Source: Sphingobium nicotianae
GTDB lineage: Bacteria; Pseudomonadota; Alphaproteobacteria; Sphingomonadales; Sphingomonadaceae
DNA length: 64,000 nucleotides
NCBI RefSeq assembly: GCF_018603885.1
Contig: NZ_JAHGAW010000005.1
Location: forward strand, 248,001-312,000
Direction of reading: 5' to 3'
A model generated the notes under the pieces. It ran no database searches and was not told the DNA's origin. It saw only the letters and a list, made by a program, of their open reading frames with translations. Numbering within the stretch: position 1 is the stretch's first letter; every line of letters begins with the position of its first letter. The position numbers and the translations under genes are program-made. Below are positions 28,039 to 37,426 of the stretch, piece after piece.

Positions 28039-30227
28039 TCTCTTTGCCTAAAATTCGCCGATTTGCCGGAAGTGCCGCCATCGCCGCCTTGCTGTGCGCC
28101 ACGCCCGTGCTCGCGCAGCTCAGCCTGAACGTGCGCGATGCGGACGTGCGCGCCTTCATACAGGATGCGGCGAAGGTGACGGGGCGGACCTTCATCATCG
28201 ACAATCGCGTGCAGGGCAAAGTCTCCGTCGTCACCGACCGACCGCTCACTCGCTCCGAATATTTCGAAATCTTCCTGTCCACCCTGCGTGCCAACGGCCT
28301 CGTCGCCGTACCGGCGGCGGGCGGCGCCTTCCGCATCCAGCCGGTCGAGGGCATTGCAGGCCAGCCCGGGCAGGTGGGCGGCTCGGCCAATCGCAACCAG
28401 TTCGTGACCGAGGTGATCCGCCTGCGCTCGATCGATCCGCAGTCCGCGCTCGACACGCTGCGGCCCTTGGTCAGCAAGGACGGCTCGATCACCGCCAACC
28501 GCTCGGGCCGCTCGATCGTCGTCGCCGACTATGCCGACAATATCGCGCGCATCCGTCAGGTGCTGGCGCGCGTCGACGCGGACGGCGCCTCGACCAGCGT
28601 GATCGCGCTCAAGAATGCCGGTGCCCGCGAGATCGCGACCTCCTTGCAGGCGCTGATTGCCGGCGGCGGCGAGGGCGGGGCGGCGAGCGCGACGGTCGTC
28701 GCCGTCGACAGCTCGAACAGCATCGCCATCCGGGGCGACGCAGTCACTGTCCAGCGTCTGGCGGCGATGGCGCGCGACCTCGATCATCGCGCCGCCGCCG
28801 GCACCGAGATCCGCGTTTACTGGCTTCAACACGCCGATGCCGACAAGCTGATGCCGGTCCTCCAGCAATTGCTCGGGCAGGCCAGCGCCTCCTCCGCACC
28901 GAACCCGACGCCGGCTTCCTCGCCGTCGCGGTCCGGCGGCGCCAGCGCACCGGTGGCTCCTGTCGTGACGCCGGTCGCCTCGACGGGTGACGGCACCGGC
29001 ATTAATGGGCGCGGCCCTGCCGTCGTGACGCGCTACGAGGGCGCCAACGCCGTGATCGTCGCCGCCAATGGCGACACCCAGCGCATGCTCGGCGAAGTGA
29101 TCCGTCAGCTCGATACGCGCCGCGAGCAGGTACTGGTCGAAGCGATCATCGTCGAGATCGGCGACAATGCGGCGAGACAACTCGGCGTCCAGTTCCTGAT
29201 CGGCAGCACCAAGACCGGTTTTGCCGCCACCAACTATTCCAACGCCCAACCCAATATCCTGACGCTCGCTGGCGCCATTGCGGCGAACAAGCTGAGTACG
29301 CAGGAGACGGTCGTGGTCGCACCGGATGGCACGCGCACGACCACCACGACGACCGAAAATGGTGGTCTCGTCAATCAGCTCCAGGGTGCGGCGGTGAGCT
29401 CGCTGCAGGCTGCGCGCGGCGGCTTTGGCGGTGTTGCGACGGAGCTCGGCCGCAACGGCATCTTCGGCGCAATCATCAATGCGGTGCAGGCGGACACGCA
29501 GAGCAATATCCTCTCGACACCGTCGGTGCTGACTCTCGACAATCAGGTCGCCAAGATCCTGGTCGGCCAGGAGGTCCCGATCTCGACCGGCGAGGCGCTG
29601 AGCCAGAATTTCGACAACAAGTTCCGCACCGTCCAGCGCCAGAATGTCGGCATCATGCTGGAGGTGAAGCCGCAGATCAATTCGGGCGGCGCGATCAAGC
29701 TGTTCCTGAAGCAGGAGGTGAGCAGCGTCGCCGGGCCGGTCTCCAATGACAGCAGTGACCTCATCATCAACAAGCGCCAGATCGAGACGACGGTGACGGT
29801 CGACGACGGCGACATTCTCGCGCTCGGCGGCCTGCTCGACGACAATGAGCGCCACACGATCGAAAAGATTCCCGTGCTCGGCGACATTCCGCTGCTCGGC
29901 GAACTGTTCAAGTCGCGCAGCCGGTCGCACGCCAAGACCAATCTGATGGTGTTCATCCGCCCGACGATCCTCTCCGACAAGAAGGATGCCGAGGCGATGA
30001 GCGCGCGGCGCTACGACTATATTCGCGGGCAGCAGCAGATCGCCAGCCCCGGCGTCGAGCCTTCGATCGACGAGCTGGTCCGCGACTATATGGGCGCGAC
30101 CCCGCCAAGCGCGGCCGGTGCCCAGCCGGGCGACACCGTGGTTGACGGGCGCATCCAGCCGGTCGAGGAAAGCCGATCGCAAGCGGTGGTGACGACCGGT
30201 GACGCCAAGAAGAAGAAAAAGAAATGA
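28035..30227 (+). CDS. gspD: Type II secretion outer-membrane secretin GspD
   Basis: 730 residues from ATG 28035 (MISLPKIRRFAG). A signal peptide ends PVLAQ. N0 domain (LSLNVRDADVRAFIQDAAKVTG) is followed by N1-N3 repeats, a low-complexity Ser/Pro/Gly insert in N3 (about 290-330) and the secretin core with VPISTGE and the amyloid-like GIMLEVKPQINSGGAIKLFL. It forms the 15-mer outer-membrane gate. The C-terminal S-domain is short and ends in a lysine run. Overlaps gspC and gspE by 4 bp each. A larger frame from 27186 exists only because the region is GC-rich. Confidence 0.96.
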   Translation: MISLPKIRRFAGSAAIAALLCATPVLAQLSLNVRDADVRAFIQDAAKVTGRTFIIDNRVQGKVSVVTDRPLTRSEYFEIFLSTLRANGLVAVPAAGGAFRIQPVEGIAGQPGQVGGSANRNQFVTEVIRLRSIDPQSALDTLRPLVSKDGSITANRSGRSIVVADYADNIARIRQVLARVDADGASTSVIALKNAGAREIATSLQALIAGGGEGGAASATVVAVDSSNSIAIRGDAVTVQRLAAMARDLDHRAAAGTEIRVYWLQHADADKLMPVLQQLLGQASASSAPNPTPASSPSRSGGASAPVAPVVTPVASTGDGTGINGRGPAVVTRYEGANAVIVAANGDTQRMLGEVIRQLDTRREQVLVEAIIVEIGDNAARQLGVQFLIGSTKTGFAATNYSNAQPNILTLAGAIAANKLSTQETVVVAPDGTRTTTTTTENGGLVNQLQGAAVSSLQAARGGFGGVATELGRNGIFGAIINAVQADTQSNILSTPSVLTLDNQVAKILVGQEVPISTGEALSQNFDNKFRTVQRQNVGIMLEVKPQINSGGAIKLFLKQEVSSVAGPVSNDSSDLIINKRQIETTVTVDDGDILALGGLLDDNERHTIEKIPVLGDIPLLGELFKSRSRSHAKTNLMVFIRPTILSDKKDAEAMSARRYDYIRGQQQIASPGVEPSIDELVRDYMGATPPSAAGAQPGDTVVDGRIQPVEESRSQAVVTTGDAKKKKKK

Positions 30228-31810
30228 GCGAACCCGGTGACCTCCCGCCGGAAGGCATGGGCGCGCCGGCCCCGGCGCCGACCGACGCGCCGTCGCCTGA
30301 CGAAGTCCTGCACGGCGTGATGCCGATCGACATTCCCTATGCCTTTGCCCGGCGCCACGGCGTTGTCATCGTCTCGGGCAAGTCCGCGGATGATCCGCAG
30401 GCCCGCATCGCGATCGCCCTGCGCGAAGGCGCCGATCCGCGCGTGCTGGTCGAGGTGCGCCGCCATCTGGCGCGCAGCTTCGATGTCTCGATCGTGCCGC
30501 AGCAGCTGTTCGACAAGCATCTGTCCGATCATTATGCGATGGAGGGCTCGGCCGCGGCCATGGCCGGATCGATGGCGATGAGCGGCGACGATCTCGATTT
30601 CATCGCCGGTGATCTGCCGACCGCCGAGGACCTGCTCGACAGCGGCGACGATGCGCCGGCCATCCGCCTGATCAACGGTATCATTGCCGAGGCGGCGCGC
30701 CAGGGCGTGTCGGACATCCACATCGAGCCCTATGAGACCGGCCTCGTCGTGCGCATGCGCATGGACGGTGTGCTGACCGAGACGCTGCGCATGCCAGCGC
30801 ATGTCGCCCCGGTGGTGGTCAGCCGCGTCAAGGTGATGGCACGCCTCGACATTGCCGAGCGGCGCGTGCCGCAGGACGGGCGCATCGGCCTCACCCTGGG
30901 CGGCAAGATGCTCGATGTGCGCGTGTCGACCCTGCCGAGCCGCGCGGGCGAGCGGGTGGTGATGCGTATTCTCGACAAGGAGAATGCCGGCATCTCGCTC
31001 GATGTGCTGGGGCTTGCAGGGAGCGCCGACGCGGTGCTGCGCAGCGCCCTGCGCGAGCCCAACGGCATCATCCTCGTCACCGGCCCGACCGGCAGCGGCA
31101 AGACCACGACGCTCTATGCCGGCCTGCGCCAGCTGAACGACGGCAGCCGCAACATCCTCACTGTCGAGGACCCGGTCGAATATGCGATCGAGGGCGTCGG
31201 CCAGACCCAAGTCAACGCCAAGGTCGGCATGAGCTTTGCCGCCGGTCTGCGCGCGATCCTGCGCCAGGACCCGGACGTGGTGATGGTCGGTGAAATTCGC
31301 GACCGCGAGACGGCGGAGATCGCCGTGCAGGCGAGCCTCACCGGCCATCTGGTGCTCTCGACCGTCCACACCAACGACGCGGTCGGCGCGATCACCCGCA
31401 TGCGCGACATGAAGGTGGAGGCGTTCCTGCTCGCCTCCACCCTGCGCGCGGTCATTGCCCAGCGGCTGGTGCGGCGGCTGTGTCCGGTCTGTCGCGAGCA
31501 GGTGCCCGCCGACAAGTCTGTCAGCGCGCTGCTCGGCATCGACGAGGGAACGCTCATCTATCGGCCCAAGGGCTGCGAAGCCTGTGGGGGGGGCGGCTAT
31601 AAAGGTCGCGTCGGCGTGTTCGAAGCCATCCGTGTCGACGATACGATCCGCCGGATGATCAACGAGGGCGGCGACGAATCGCTGATCGCGCGCCACGCCT
31701 TCCTGAACGCGCCCAATCTTGTCTCGGCGGCGCGCGCGCTGGTGCTGGGCGGCGAGACGAGCGCGGAGGAAGCGATCCGCATCTCGCGGCGTGAAGTGAT
31801 CGATGCCTGA
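30224..31810 (+). CDS. gspE: Type II secretion ATPase GspE
   Basis: 528 residues. Walker A GPTGSGKTTTLYAGL, Asp box and Walker B in DPDVVMVGEIRDRETAEIA, His box STVHTNDAVGAITRM, and the zinc-binding CPVC...CEAC pair near the C-terminus, a full set for GspE. The first 30 residues are Pro/Ala-rich. It powers pseudopilus assembly from the cytoplasm. Overlaps gspF by 8 bp. Confidence 0.97.
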   Translation: MSEPGDLPPEGMGAPAPAPTDAPSPDEVLHGVMPIDIPYAFARRHGVVIVSGKSADDPQARIAIALREGADPRVLVEVRRHLARSFDVSIVPQQLFDKHLSDHYAMEGSAAAMAGSMAMSGDDLDFIAGDLPTAEDLLDSGDDAPAIRLINGIIAEAARQGVSDIHIEPYETGLVVRMRMDGVLTETLRMPAHVAPVVVSRVKVMARLDIAERRVPQDGRIGLTLGGKMLDVRVSTLPSRAGERVVMRILDKENAGISLDVLGLAGSADAVLRSALREPNGIILVTGPTGSGKTTTLYAGLRQLNDGSRNILTVEDPVEYAIEGVGQTQVNAKVGMSFAAGLRAILRQDPDVVMVGEIRDRETAEIAVQASLTGHLVLSTVHTNDAVGAITRMRDMKVEAFLLASTLRAVIAQRLVRRLCPVCREQVPADKSVSALLGIDEGTLIYRPKGCEACGGGGYKGRVGVFEAIRVDDTIRRMINEGGDESLIARHAFLNAPNLVSAARALVLGGETSAEEAIRISRREVIDA

Positions 31811-33056
31811 ATTCGACTATGTGGTGATCGACGGATCAGGCCGCGAGAAGCGCGGCCTGCTGCGGGCGGATTCGGCGGCCGATGCGCGCGAGGCGCTGGC
31901 GAAGAAGAAGATGTTCGTCGTGCGCATCGCCGAGGGGCGCGGATCGGCCAGCGGCAGCGGCGCGCCCGGCGAGGTGCGGCGCAGTGGCCGCAGCCTGTTC
32001 CAGTTCGAGCGCAGCCGCATGTCGGCCAAGGAGCTGACATTGTTCACGCGCCAGCTCTCGACGCTCGCACAGGTCTCGCCGCTGGAGGAAGCGCTGCGCA
32101 CGATCACGCGCCAGAGCGAGAAGGTGCATGTGCGCGACATTGTCGGGCGGGTGCATTCGGGCGTGGTCGAGGGGCGCAGTCTGGGCGAGGCGATGAGCAT
32201 GGAGCCGAAAAGCTTCCCCAGCCTCTACCGCGCGATGATCGCGGCGGGCGAGCGATCGGGCAGCCTGCCCGCGCTGACCGACCGGCTCGCCATCCTGCTG
32301 GAGCGGCAATCGGCGATGCGCTCCAAGCTGATGACGGCGCTCGCCTATCCGACCGTGCTGGCCGCCTTCGCGATCATCGTCGTCATGTCGCTGATGATCT
32401 TCGTCGTGCCGCTGGTGGTCGAGCAGTTCGATACGCTCGGCCAGCAATTGCCACTGCTCACCCGCATCGTCATGGGCCTGTCCAATTTCCTTGCTAGCTG
32501 GTGGTGGGCGCTCCTGATCCTGCTTGGGGCGCTTGCCTTTCTTGGATGGCGTGCGCTGCGGAACGAGTCCGTGCGATTGCGCGTGGACGGAGCGCTGCTG
32601 CGCACGCCTTTTCTTGGCCGTCTGCTGCGCGATCTTCATGCCGCCCGCATGGCCCGCACCCTCGCGACGATGGTCGAGAGCCGGCTGCCGGTGATGGAGG
32701 GCCTGTCGCTGACCGTGCCGACCGTCCACAACCGCGTGCTGCGCGCGGCGACGGCGGACATCGTCGAGGCGGTGCGCGGCGGCGGCAGCCTGTCGGCGGC
32801 GATGCGGCGGTCCGATGTGTTCCCGCCCTTGCTGGTCTATCTCGCCGCCTCCGGCGAGAGCGCCGGCCAGCTCGATCTGATGCTTGAGCGGGCGGCCGAA
32901 TATCTCGAGCGCGAGTTCGACGGCTTCACCGCCGCGGCGCTCGCCATGCTGGAGCCGCTGATCATCATCCTGATGGGTGGTATAGTGGCGATCATCATTC
33001 TTTCGATTCTGCTGCCGATCATGCAGCTGCAGAATCTCACAGGTGCCGGAGTTTAA
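31803..33056 (+). CDS. gspF: Type II secretion inner-membrane protein GspF
   Basis: 417 residues. Two T2SSF domains, each with the pattern FTRQLSTLAQVSPLEEAL and RMARTLATMVESRLPVMEGL, and three membrane helices (about 180-205, 235-255 and 385-410). This polytopic platform protein contacts GspE, GspL and GspM. It ends 3 bp before gspG. Confidence 0.97.
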   Translation: MPEFDYVVIDGSGREKRGLLRADSAADAREALAKKKMFVVRIAEGRGSASGSGAPGEVRRSGRSLFQFERSRMSAKELTLFTRQLSTLAQVSPLEEALRTITRQSEKVHVRDIVGRVHSGVVEGRSLGEAMSMEPKSFPSLYRAMIAAGERSGSLPALTDRLAILLERQSAMRSKLMTALAYPTVLAAFAIIVVMSLMIFVVPLVVEQFDTLGQQLPLLTRIVMGLSNFLASWWWALLILLGALAFLGWRALRNESVRLRVDGALLRTPFLGRLLRDLHAARMARTLATMVESRLPVMEGLSLTVPTVHNRVLRAATADIVEAVRGGGSLSAAMRRSDVFPPLLVYLAASGESAGQLDLMLERAAEYLEREFDGFTAAALAMLEPLIIILMGGIVAIIILSILLPIMQLQNLTGAGV

Positions 33057-33059
33057 GCC

Positions 33060-33518
33060 ATGAGCCTCGCCAAATCCTTCAAACTATCCGCGCGGCGCCA
33101 GAGCGAGAACGGATTTACGCTCATCGAGCTGCTGGTCGTCATCGTGATCATCGGCCTGCTCGGCACGATCGTGGCGATCAACGTGTTCGGCGCGCTCGGC
33201 ACCAGCCATGTCGCCAAGGCCAAGGCGGACATCGCCACGCTGGAATCGGCGCTTGAGCAGTATCGCCTCGACAATCTGACCTATCCGAGCACGAGCGACG
33301 GGCTCAACGCCCTCATCTCGCCACCGCCGGGTCTCGCCCAGCCTGAGCGCTATCGCATGGGCGGCTACATCAAGAAGCTGCCCAATGATCCGTGGGGCCA
33401 GCCCTATCAATATGCCACGCCGGGCAAGAAGGGTGCGTTCGACATCTATTCGCTGGGCGCCGACAAGCAGACCGGCGGACAGGGCGAGAATGCCGATATC
33501 TATTCGAGCGATCTCTAG
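33060..33518 (+). CDS. gspG: Major pseudopilin GspG
   Basis: 152 residues. Prepilin leader of 18 residues ending SENG, cleavage before FTLIELLVVIVIIGLLG with Glu at +5. The C-terminal domain carries the Ca-binding loop typical of GspG (LPNDPWGQPYQYATPG to FDIYSLGADKQTGGQGENADI). It builds the shaft of the secretion pseudopilus. GspI follows after an unusual 166-bp gap containing REPIN 4. Confidence 0.97.
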   Translation: MSLAKSFKLSARRQSENGFTLIELLVVIVIIGLLGTIVAINVFGALGTSHVAKAKADIATLESALEQYRLDNLTYPSTSDGLNALISPPPGLAQPERYRMGGYIKKLPNDPWGQPYQYATPGKKGAFDIYSLGADKQTGGQGENADIYSSDL

Positions 33519-33600
33519 GCGGCGCGAGAGCATCGACCCAGAAAGCGCGGCAATGGACGCGCGTGTGATGGCCATGTCGACGGCCCTTGCGGGTCCACTT

Positions 33601-33693
33601 CCCCGTCATTCCCGCGAACGCGGGAATCCAGGGTCGGGGGCTCCGTCTGCGCGCCGTTTCATCTGGATTCCCGCGTTCGCGGGAATGACGGGG
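33601..33693. repeat. REPIN 4 at the 5' end of gspI
   Basis: A 31-bp arm (33601-33631, CCCCGTCATTCCCGCGAACG...) is repeated perfectly as its reverse complement at 33663-33693 around a 31-bp core. The 93-bp unit is a multiple of three and has no stop in the gspI frame. The ATG at 33685-33687, inside the right arm, is the nearest start codon to the GspI prepilin motif. Confidence 0.92.
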
Positions 33694-34062
33694 AGGGAGA
33701 GAACTGGCCCGGCCGAGCAAGGCTTCACCCTGCTCGAAATGCTGGTCGCACTCACCATCTTCGCGATCGCCGGTCTCGCGCTGGTGCGCCTTCAGGCGGT
33801 ATCGGCGCGGACCTCGGTGGACCTGCGCACGCGCACGATGACGCAGATCGTGGCGCGCAACCTGATGGTCGAGCGGCTGACCGATCCCACGCCGCCCTCG
33901 CTTGGCGCCAGCGATGGCGTGGCCGAGAATGGCGGGCGGCAATGGCACTGGAACCAGCAGGTGAGCGAGGCCGACAATGACCGGCTGCTGGTGGTCACCG
34001 TGCGCGTCGATGGCGGTCCTGGCCTGTCGCCGGCGGTGCTGACCTTCGGGCGGGCGCGATGA
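33685..34062 (+). CDS. gspI: Minor pseudopilin GspI, start codon within a REPIN
   Basis: 125 residues from ATG 33685. Leader MTGRERTGPAEQG, cleavage before FTLLEMLVALTIFAIAGLAL with Glu at +5, then TQIVARNLMVERLTD and GRQWHWNQQVSE, characteristic of GspI. Upstream ATGs at 33553, 33568 and 33574 are in frame and would give an implausibly long leader translated through the repeat. Gene order G-I-H differs from the usual G-H-I. Overlaps gspH by 4 bp. Confidence 0.85.
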   Translation: MTGRERTGPAEQGFTLLEMLVALTIFAIAGLALVRLQAVSARTSVDLRTRTMTQIVARNLMVERLTDPTPPSLGASDGVAENGGRQWHWNQQVSEADNDRLLVVTVRVDGGPGLSPAVLTFGRAR

Positions 34063-34580
34063 GCGGTCTAGCTCTCGCGCGCCCCGACAAGAGACATGCC
34101 CAACAGGGCTTCACGCCTTTGCGGCGTTCCGCCGAACACGGCTTCACGCTGATCGAGCTGATGGTCGTGCTCGTCATCATCGGCTTCATGACCGCGGCGG
34201 TTATGCTGACGATGATCGATCCGCGCGGGCGCGTGTCGAACGACATTGACCGTTTCGCCGGGCGGGTGCGCGCCGCGCGGGACAGCGCGATCGTCGCGGG
34301 ACGGCCGGTCTCGCTTTGGGTCTCGCCGACCGGCTATGGCTTCGAGCGGCGGGCGCAGGGGCAATGGATCTCGGTCAGCGACGGCCCGCTGTCCTCTCAG
34401 GACTGGAGCGGGGAGACTCGCGCGCAGCTGGGCGGCACGAGCCAGATCCGCATCACCTTCGACAGCGTCGGCCGGGCCGACCAGCCGCTGCGCTTCGCGC
34501 TGCTGCGCGACGGGCGCCAGGTGCCGCTGCGCATGGACCTCGACGGCAAGGTGACGAGCGGGGAGGGCGCCGCGCGATGA
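34059..34580 (+). CDS. gspH: Minor pseudopilin GspH
   Basis: 173 residues. The prepilin cleavage is expected in SAEHG-FTLIELMVVLVIIGFM. The 28-residue leader is unusually long and contains an earlier lookalike QQGFTPLRRS. The C-terminal domain (FAGRVRAARDSAIVAGRPVSLWVSP) fits the GspH family. It caps the pseudopilus with GspI, GspJ and GspK. Overlaps its neighbours by 4 bp on each side. Confidence 0.88.
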   Translation: MSGLALARPDKRHAQQGFTPLRRSAEHGFTLIELMVVLVIIGFMTAAVMLTMIDPRGRVSNDIDRFAGRVRAARDSAIVAGRPVSLWVSPTGYGFERRAQGQWISVSDGPLSSQDWSGETRAQLGGTSQIRITFDSVGRADQPLRFALLRDGRQVPLRMDLDGKVTSGEGAAR

Positions 34581-35296
34581 GCGGTCAAGAAACCCTCTCC
34601 CAACGGGATTTGGCTGGACTTAGGGAGGATGTCAGCTCCACCCGCCCGGTGCGCTTCGCTGAACAGGGCTTCACGCTGGTCGAGCTGCTCGTCGCGGTGA
34701 TGATCTTCGCCATGCTGTCGATCGCGGGCGTTGCACTGCTGCGCAACAGCGTGGACGGGCAGGCGGCGATCCGCACCCATCTCGATGCGCTGGCCGACGT
34801 CCAGCGCGGCCTCGCGACGCTGGATGCCGATCTGAGCCAGGCGACGATGCGCAACAGCCGCACCGAGGCCGGCACGCTGGCGCCGGCATTCTATGGCCGC
34901 GCGGCGCAGAGCGACGAGCCGCTGATGCAGTTCGTTCGCGACGGCTGGAGCAACCCTGGAAACCTGCGCCACCCCAGCCTGCAGAAGGTCGAATATTGGT
35001 GGCGCGACGGCCGGTTCGAGCGGGTCGGCTACGAGGCGCTCGACGGCGCCGCGCCGCCGGAGCCCGCAACCTTGTTCGACAAGGTCACGGCTGTCACCCT
35101 GCGCTACCGCGACCGCAAGGGCGCCTGGCTGGAACGCTGGGCGCCGGAGCGCGCGTCCGATATGCCGACAGCGGTCGAGATCGTGCTGAACCGCACAGGC
35201 GAGGCGCCGCTGACCCTGCGCTTCCTGGTCGGCACGGCGATCGACCAGCCCGACCCCGACGAAGCCGCGCCCGGCGGGGCCGACAATGCGACCTGA
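34577..35296 (+). CDS. gspJ: Minor pseudopilin GspJ
   Basis: 239 residues from ATG 34577 (ATGA overlap with gspH). Leader of about 31 residues ending FAEQG, then FTLVELLVAVMIFAMLSIAG. The body contains LATLDADLSQATMRNSR and VEYWWRDGRFERVGYEAL, typical of GspJ. The leader is long, like that of GspH. Overlaps gspK by 11 bp. Confidence 0.92.
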   Translation: MSGQETLSQRDLAGLREDVSSTRPVRFAEQGFTLVELLVAVMIFAMLSIAGVALLRNSVDGQAAIRTHLDALADVQRGLATLDADLSQATMRNSRTEAGTLAPAFYGRAAQSDEPLMQFVRDGWSNPGNLRHPSLQKVEYWWRDGRFERVGYEALDGAAPPEPATLFDKVTAVTLRYRDRKGAWLERWAPERASDMPTAVEIVLNRTGEAPLTLRFLVGTAIDQPDPDEAAPGGADNAT

Positions 35297-36314
35297 CCCG
35301 GCGCGTCCCGAGGAACGCGGCGCGGCGTTGCTGACCGTGCTGCTGCTGGTCGCCATCCTCTCGGTGGTGACGGCGGTCGCGCTGGAGCGGCTGACGATCG
35401 CCAGCCGGATGACGCGCAACATCGTCTCGGCCGATCAGGGGCGCGCCTATCTGCTGAGCGCGGAAGAGATGGCGGCGACGCGCATCGGCGACCTCGTCAA
35501 GCTGCGGCCCGACCGCACGACCCTGGAAGGCGGCTGGCTGGGGCGCGACCAGCTCATTGCCGTACCCGGCGGCACGGTCGCGGCGCGGATGATCGATCGC
35601 GGCAACTGCTTCAATCTCAACAGCCTCGTGAGCGGCCCTGACAACGGCCCGGACAGCCAGGACGGCGTGCCGGCCGACGACGCGAGCCTCGTCGCGCGGC
35701 CCGAAGGCATCGCCCAGTTCGCGGCGCTCATGCGCTTGCTCGGCATCGATCAGGGGGCTGCCCAGCAGATCGCCGTCTCGGCAGCCGACTGGATCGACAG
35801 CGACATCAATCCGGGGAACGGTGGCGCTGAAGACCAATATTATGCCGGCCTCACGCCCGCCTATCGCGCCGCCAACGGCCTCGTCGCCGATCCGTCGGAA
35901 CTGCTGATGGTCAGCAGCGTCACGCCCGACATCTACCAGCGCATCCGCCCATGGCTCTGCGCGCTGCCGACGACGCGGATGTCGCCGATCAATATCAATA
36001 CCTTGCTGCCTGCCCAGGCGGTGCTTCTCGCCATGCTCGCACCCGACAAATTGGCGCTGGAGCAGGCGCGGCAAGTGCTGGCGCAGCGGCCACTTGAGGG
36101 TTATGGCAGCCTTGGCGCCTTCACGGCGCAACCGGCAATCGCAAGGCTGGCCCTGAACGAAACCGTTACAGGACAGCTGGTCCAGAAGACACGCTGGTTC
36201 GAAGTGGCGTTGCGGGCCGATCTCGGGGGCGATGAGGTGGAAGAAACGGTGCTGATCGATGCGGGGGGGCAGAAAGTGCATCTGGTTCGCCGCCAATGGG
36301 GCGAAGGGTCTTGA
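35286..36314 (+). CDS. gspK: Minor pseudopilin GspK
   Basis: 342 residues. Leader MRPDPARPEERG then AALLTVLLLVAILSVV, lacking Glu at +5 as is normal for GspK, the tip subunit. The large globular domain includes GNCFNLNSLVSG and INTLLPAQAVLLAML (helix-hairpin-helix-like), as expected. Overlaps gspJ and gspL. Confidence 0.94.
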   Translation: MRPDPARPEERGAALLTVLLLVAILSVVTAVALERLTIASRMTRNIVSADQGRAYLLSAEEMAATRIGDLVKLRPDRTTLEGGWLGRDQLIAVPGGTVAARMIDRGNCFNLNSLVSGPDNGPDSQDGVPADDASLVARPEGIAQFAALMRLLGIDQGAAQQIAVSAADWIDSDINPGNGGAEDQYYAGLTPAYRAANGLVADPSELLMVSSVTPDIYQRIRPWLCALPTTRMSPININTLLPAQAVLLAMLAPDKLALEQARQVLAQRPLEGYGSLGAFTAQPAIARLALNETVTGQLVQKTRWFEVALRADLGGDEVEETVLIDAGGQKVHLVRRQWGEGS

Positions 36315-37426
36315 AGCACGACTATATCATTCTGCTGCCCGCCGACCGCGAGGCGCAGCCGCTCTGGTATCGCGTGGCTGAGGAGCGGATCGTGCGGCGC
36401 GGGCGTGGCACCGAATGGCTGCCGCCGGCGCTGGCCGAAGACGCGGAAAACGCCGTCGGCAATGCGATGCTGGTCCTGCCGCCGCATGCCACGACGCTGC
36501 ATTTCATTGCCTGCCCCGGCATGACGCCCAAGCAGGGCGCCGCCGCCGCGCGGCTCATGGCGCTGGAGGCGAGCATCGGCGATGCGGAGCAGCTCCACGC
36601 TGCCGTGGCGGCCAATGACGATCCCGACGCGCCGCACGTGGTCGCCGTCGCCAGCCAGAGCGCGATGGCGCACTGGATGGGCTGGGCGAAGGAGCACGGC
36701 ATCGGCCAGGCGAGCATCGTCCCGTCCGCGCTGCTGCTGCCGGCGCCGGACAATGGCTTCGTGCGCGCGCCCGTCGGTAGCACGGAGGTCGTGCGCGGGC
36801 CTGACACCGCCTTCGAAGGCGACGACCAGACCGCCACCCTCATCATCGGTGACGCGCCCGTCATCAGCCTGCCCGCTGACAGCATCGACGAGGCGCTGGT
36901 GCTGGCGCTCGACGAGCCGCCGCTGGACCTGCGCCAGGGTCGTTTCGCCCGCCGCGCCCCGGCCATGTTCGACAGTGCGCGGCTGCGGCGCATGGCCATC
37001 ATGATCGGCCTGATCGCGCTGTGCGGCCTGCTCGTTTCCCTGATCACAATTATCCGGCTGCACGCCGAAGCCTCGCGCCTCGATTCGCAGACCGTCGCGC
37101 TCGCCAAGACGATCGATCCCGGCATCGACGATCCTTCCGTGGCCGAGGCGCGCATCTCGGGTCTGCTGGCGGAGCGCGGCGGCCGGGGCGGCTTCAGCGG
37201 CATGATGGCGGGACTGATGACGGCCATGCAGGCGAATCCCAATGTCGTGCTGACCAATGTTAGCCAGAGCGCCGATGGAGCGCTGCGGGTGCAGCTCGCC
37301 GCCAACAAGGCCGAGGAGATCAACGACGTGCTGATTGCCTTCCAGGAAGCCGGCTGGCGGCTCAGCGCCAATGCGGTGCAGCAGCGCGGCGCGCGGCTGG
37401 TCGCCGACATCATGGTGGTGCGCTGA
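36311..37426 (+). CDS. gspL: Type II secretion protein GspL
   Basis: About 371 residues. The cytoplasmic half is an actin-like fold segment (DYIILLPADREAQPLWYRVAEE to VLALDEPPLDLRQGRF), then one membrane helix (MAIMIGLIALCGLLVSLITI) and a periplasmic ferredoxin-like domain. GspL recruits GspE to the platform. TTG at 36311 overlaps the gspK stop (TTGA) and has GAAGG upstream; an ATG at 36296 is the alternative. Confidence 0.88.
   Translation: MKHDYIILLPADREAQPLWYRVAEERIVRRGRGTEWLPPALAEDAENAVGNAMLVLPPHATTLHFIACPGMTPKQGAAAARLMALEASIGDAEQLHAAVAANDDPDAPHVVAVASQSAMAHWMGWAKEHGIGQASIVPSALLLPAPDNGFVRAPVGSTEVVRGPDTAFEGDDQTATLIIGDAPVISLPADSIDEALVLALDEPPLDLRQGRFARRAPAMFDSARLRRMAIMIGLIALCGLLVSLITIIRLHAEASRLDSQTVALAKTIDPGIDDPSVAEARISGLLAERGGRGGFSGMMAGLMTAMQANPNVVLTNVSQSADGALRVQLAANKAEEINDVLIAFQEAGWRLSANAVQQRGARLVADIMVVR

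Noticed and set aside
27744..30182. 812-aa minus-strand frame over gspD
   Set aside because: Shadow with no domain; the secretin motifs are on the plus strand.
30086..31696. 536-aa minus-strand frame over gspE
   Set aside because: Shadow; Walker and zinc motifs of GspE are on the plus strand.
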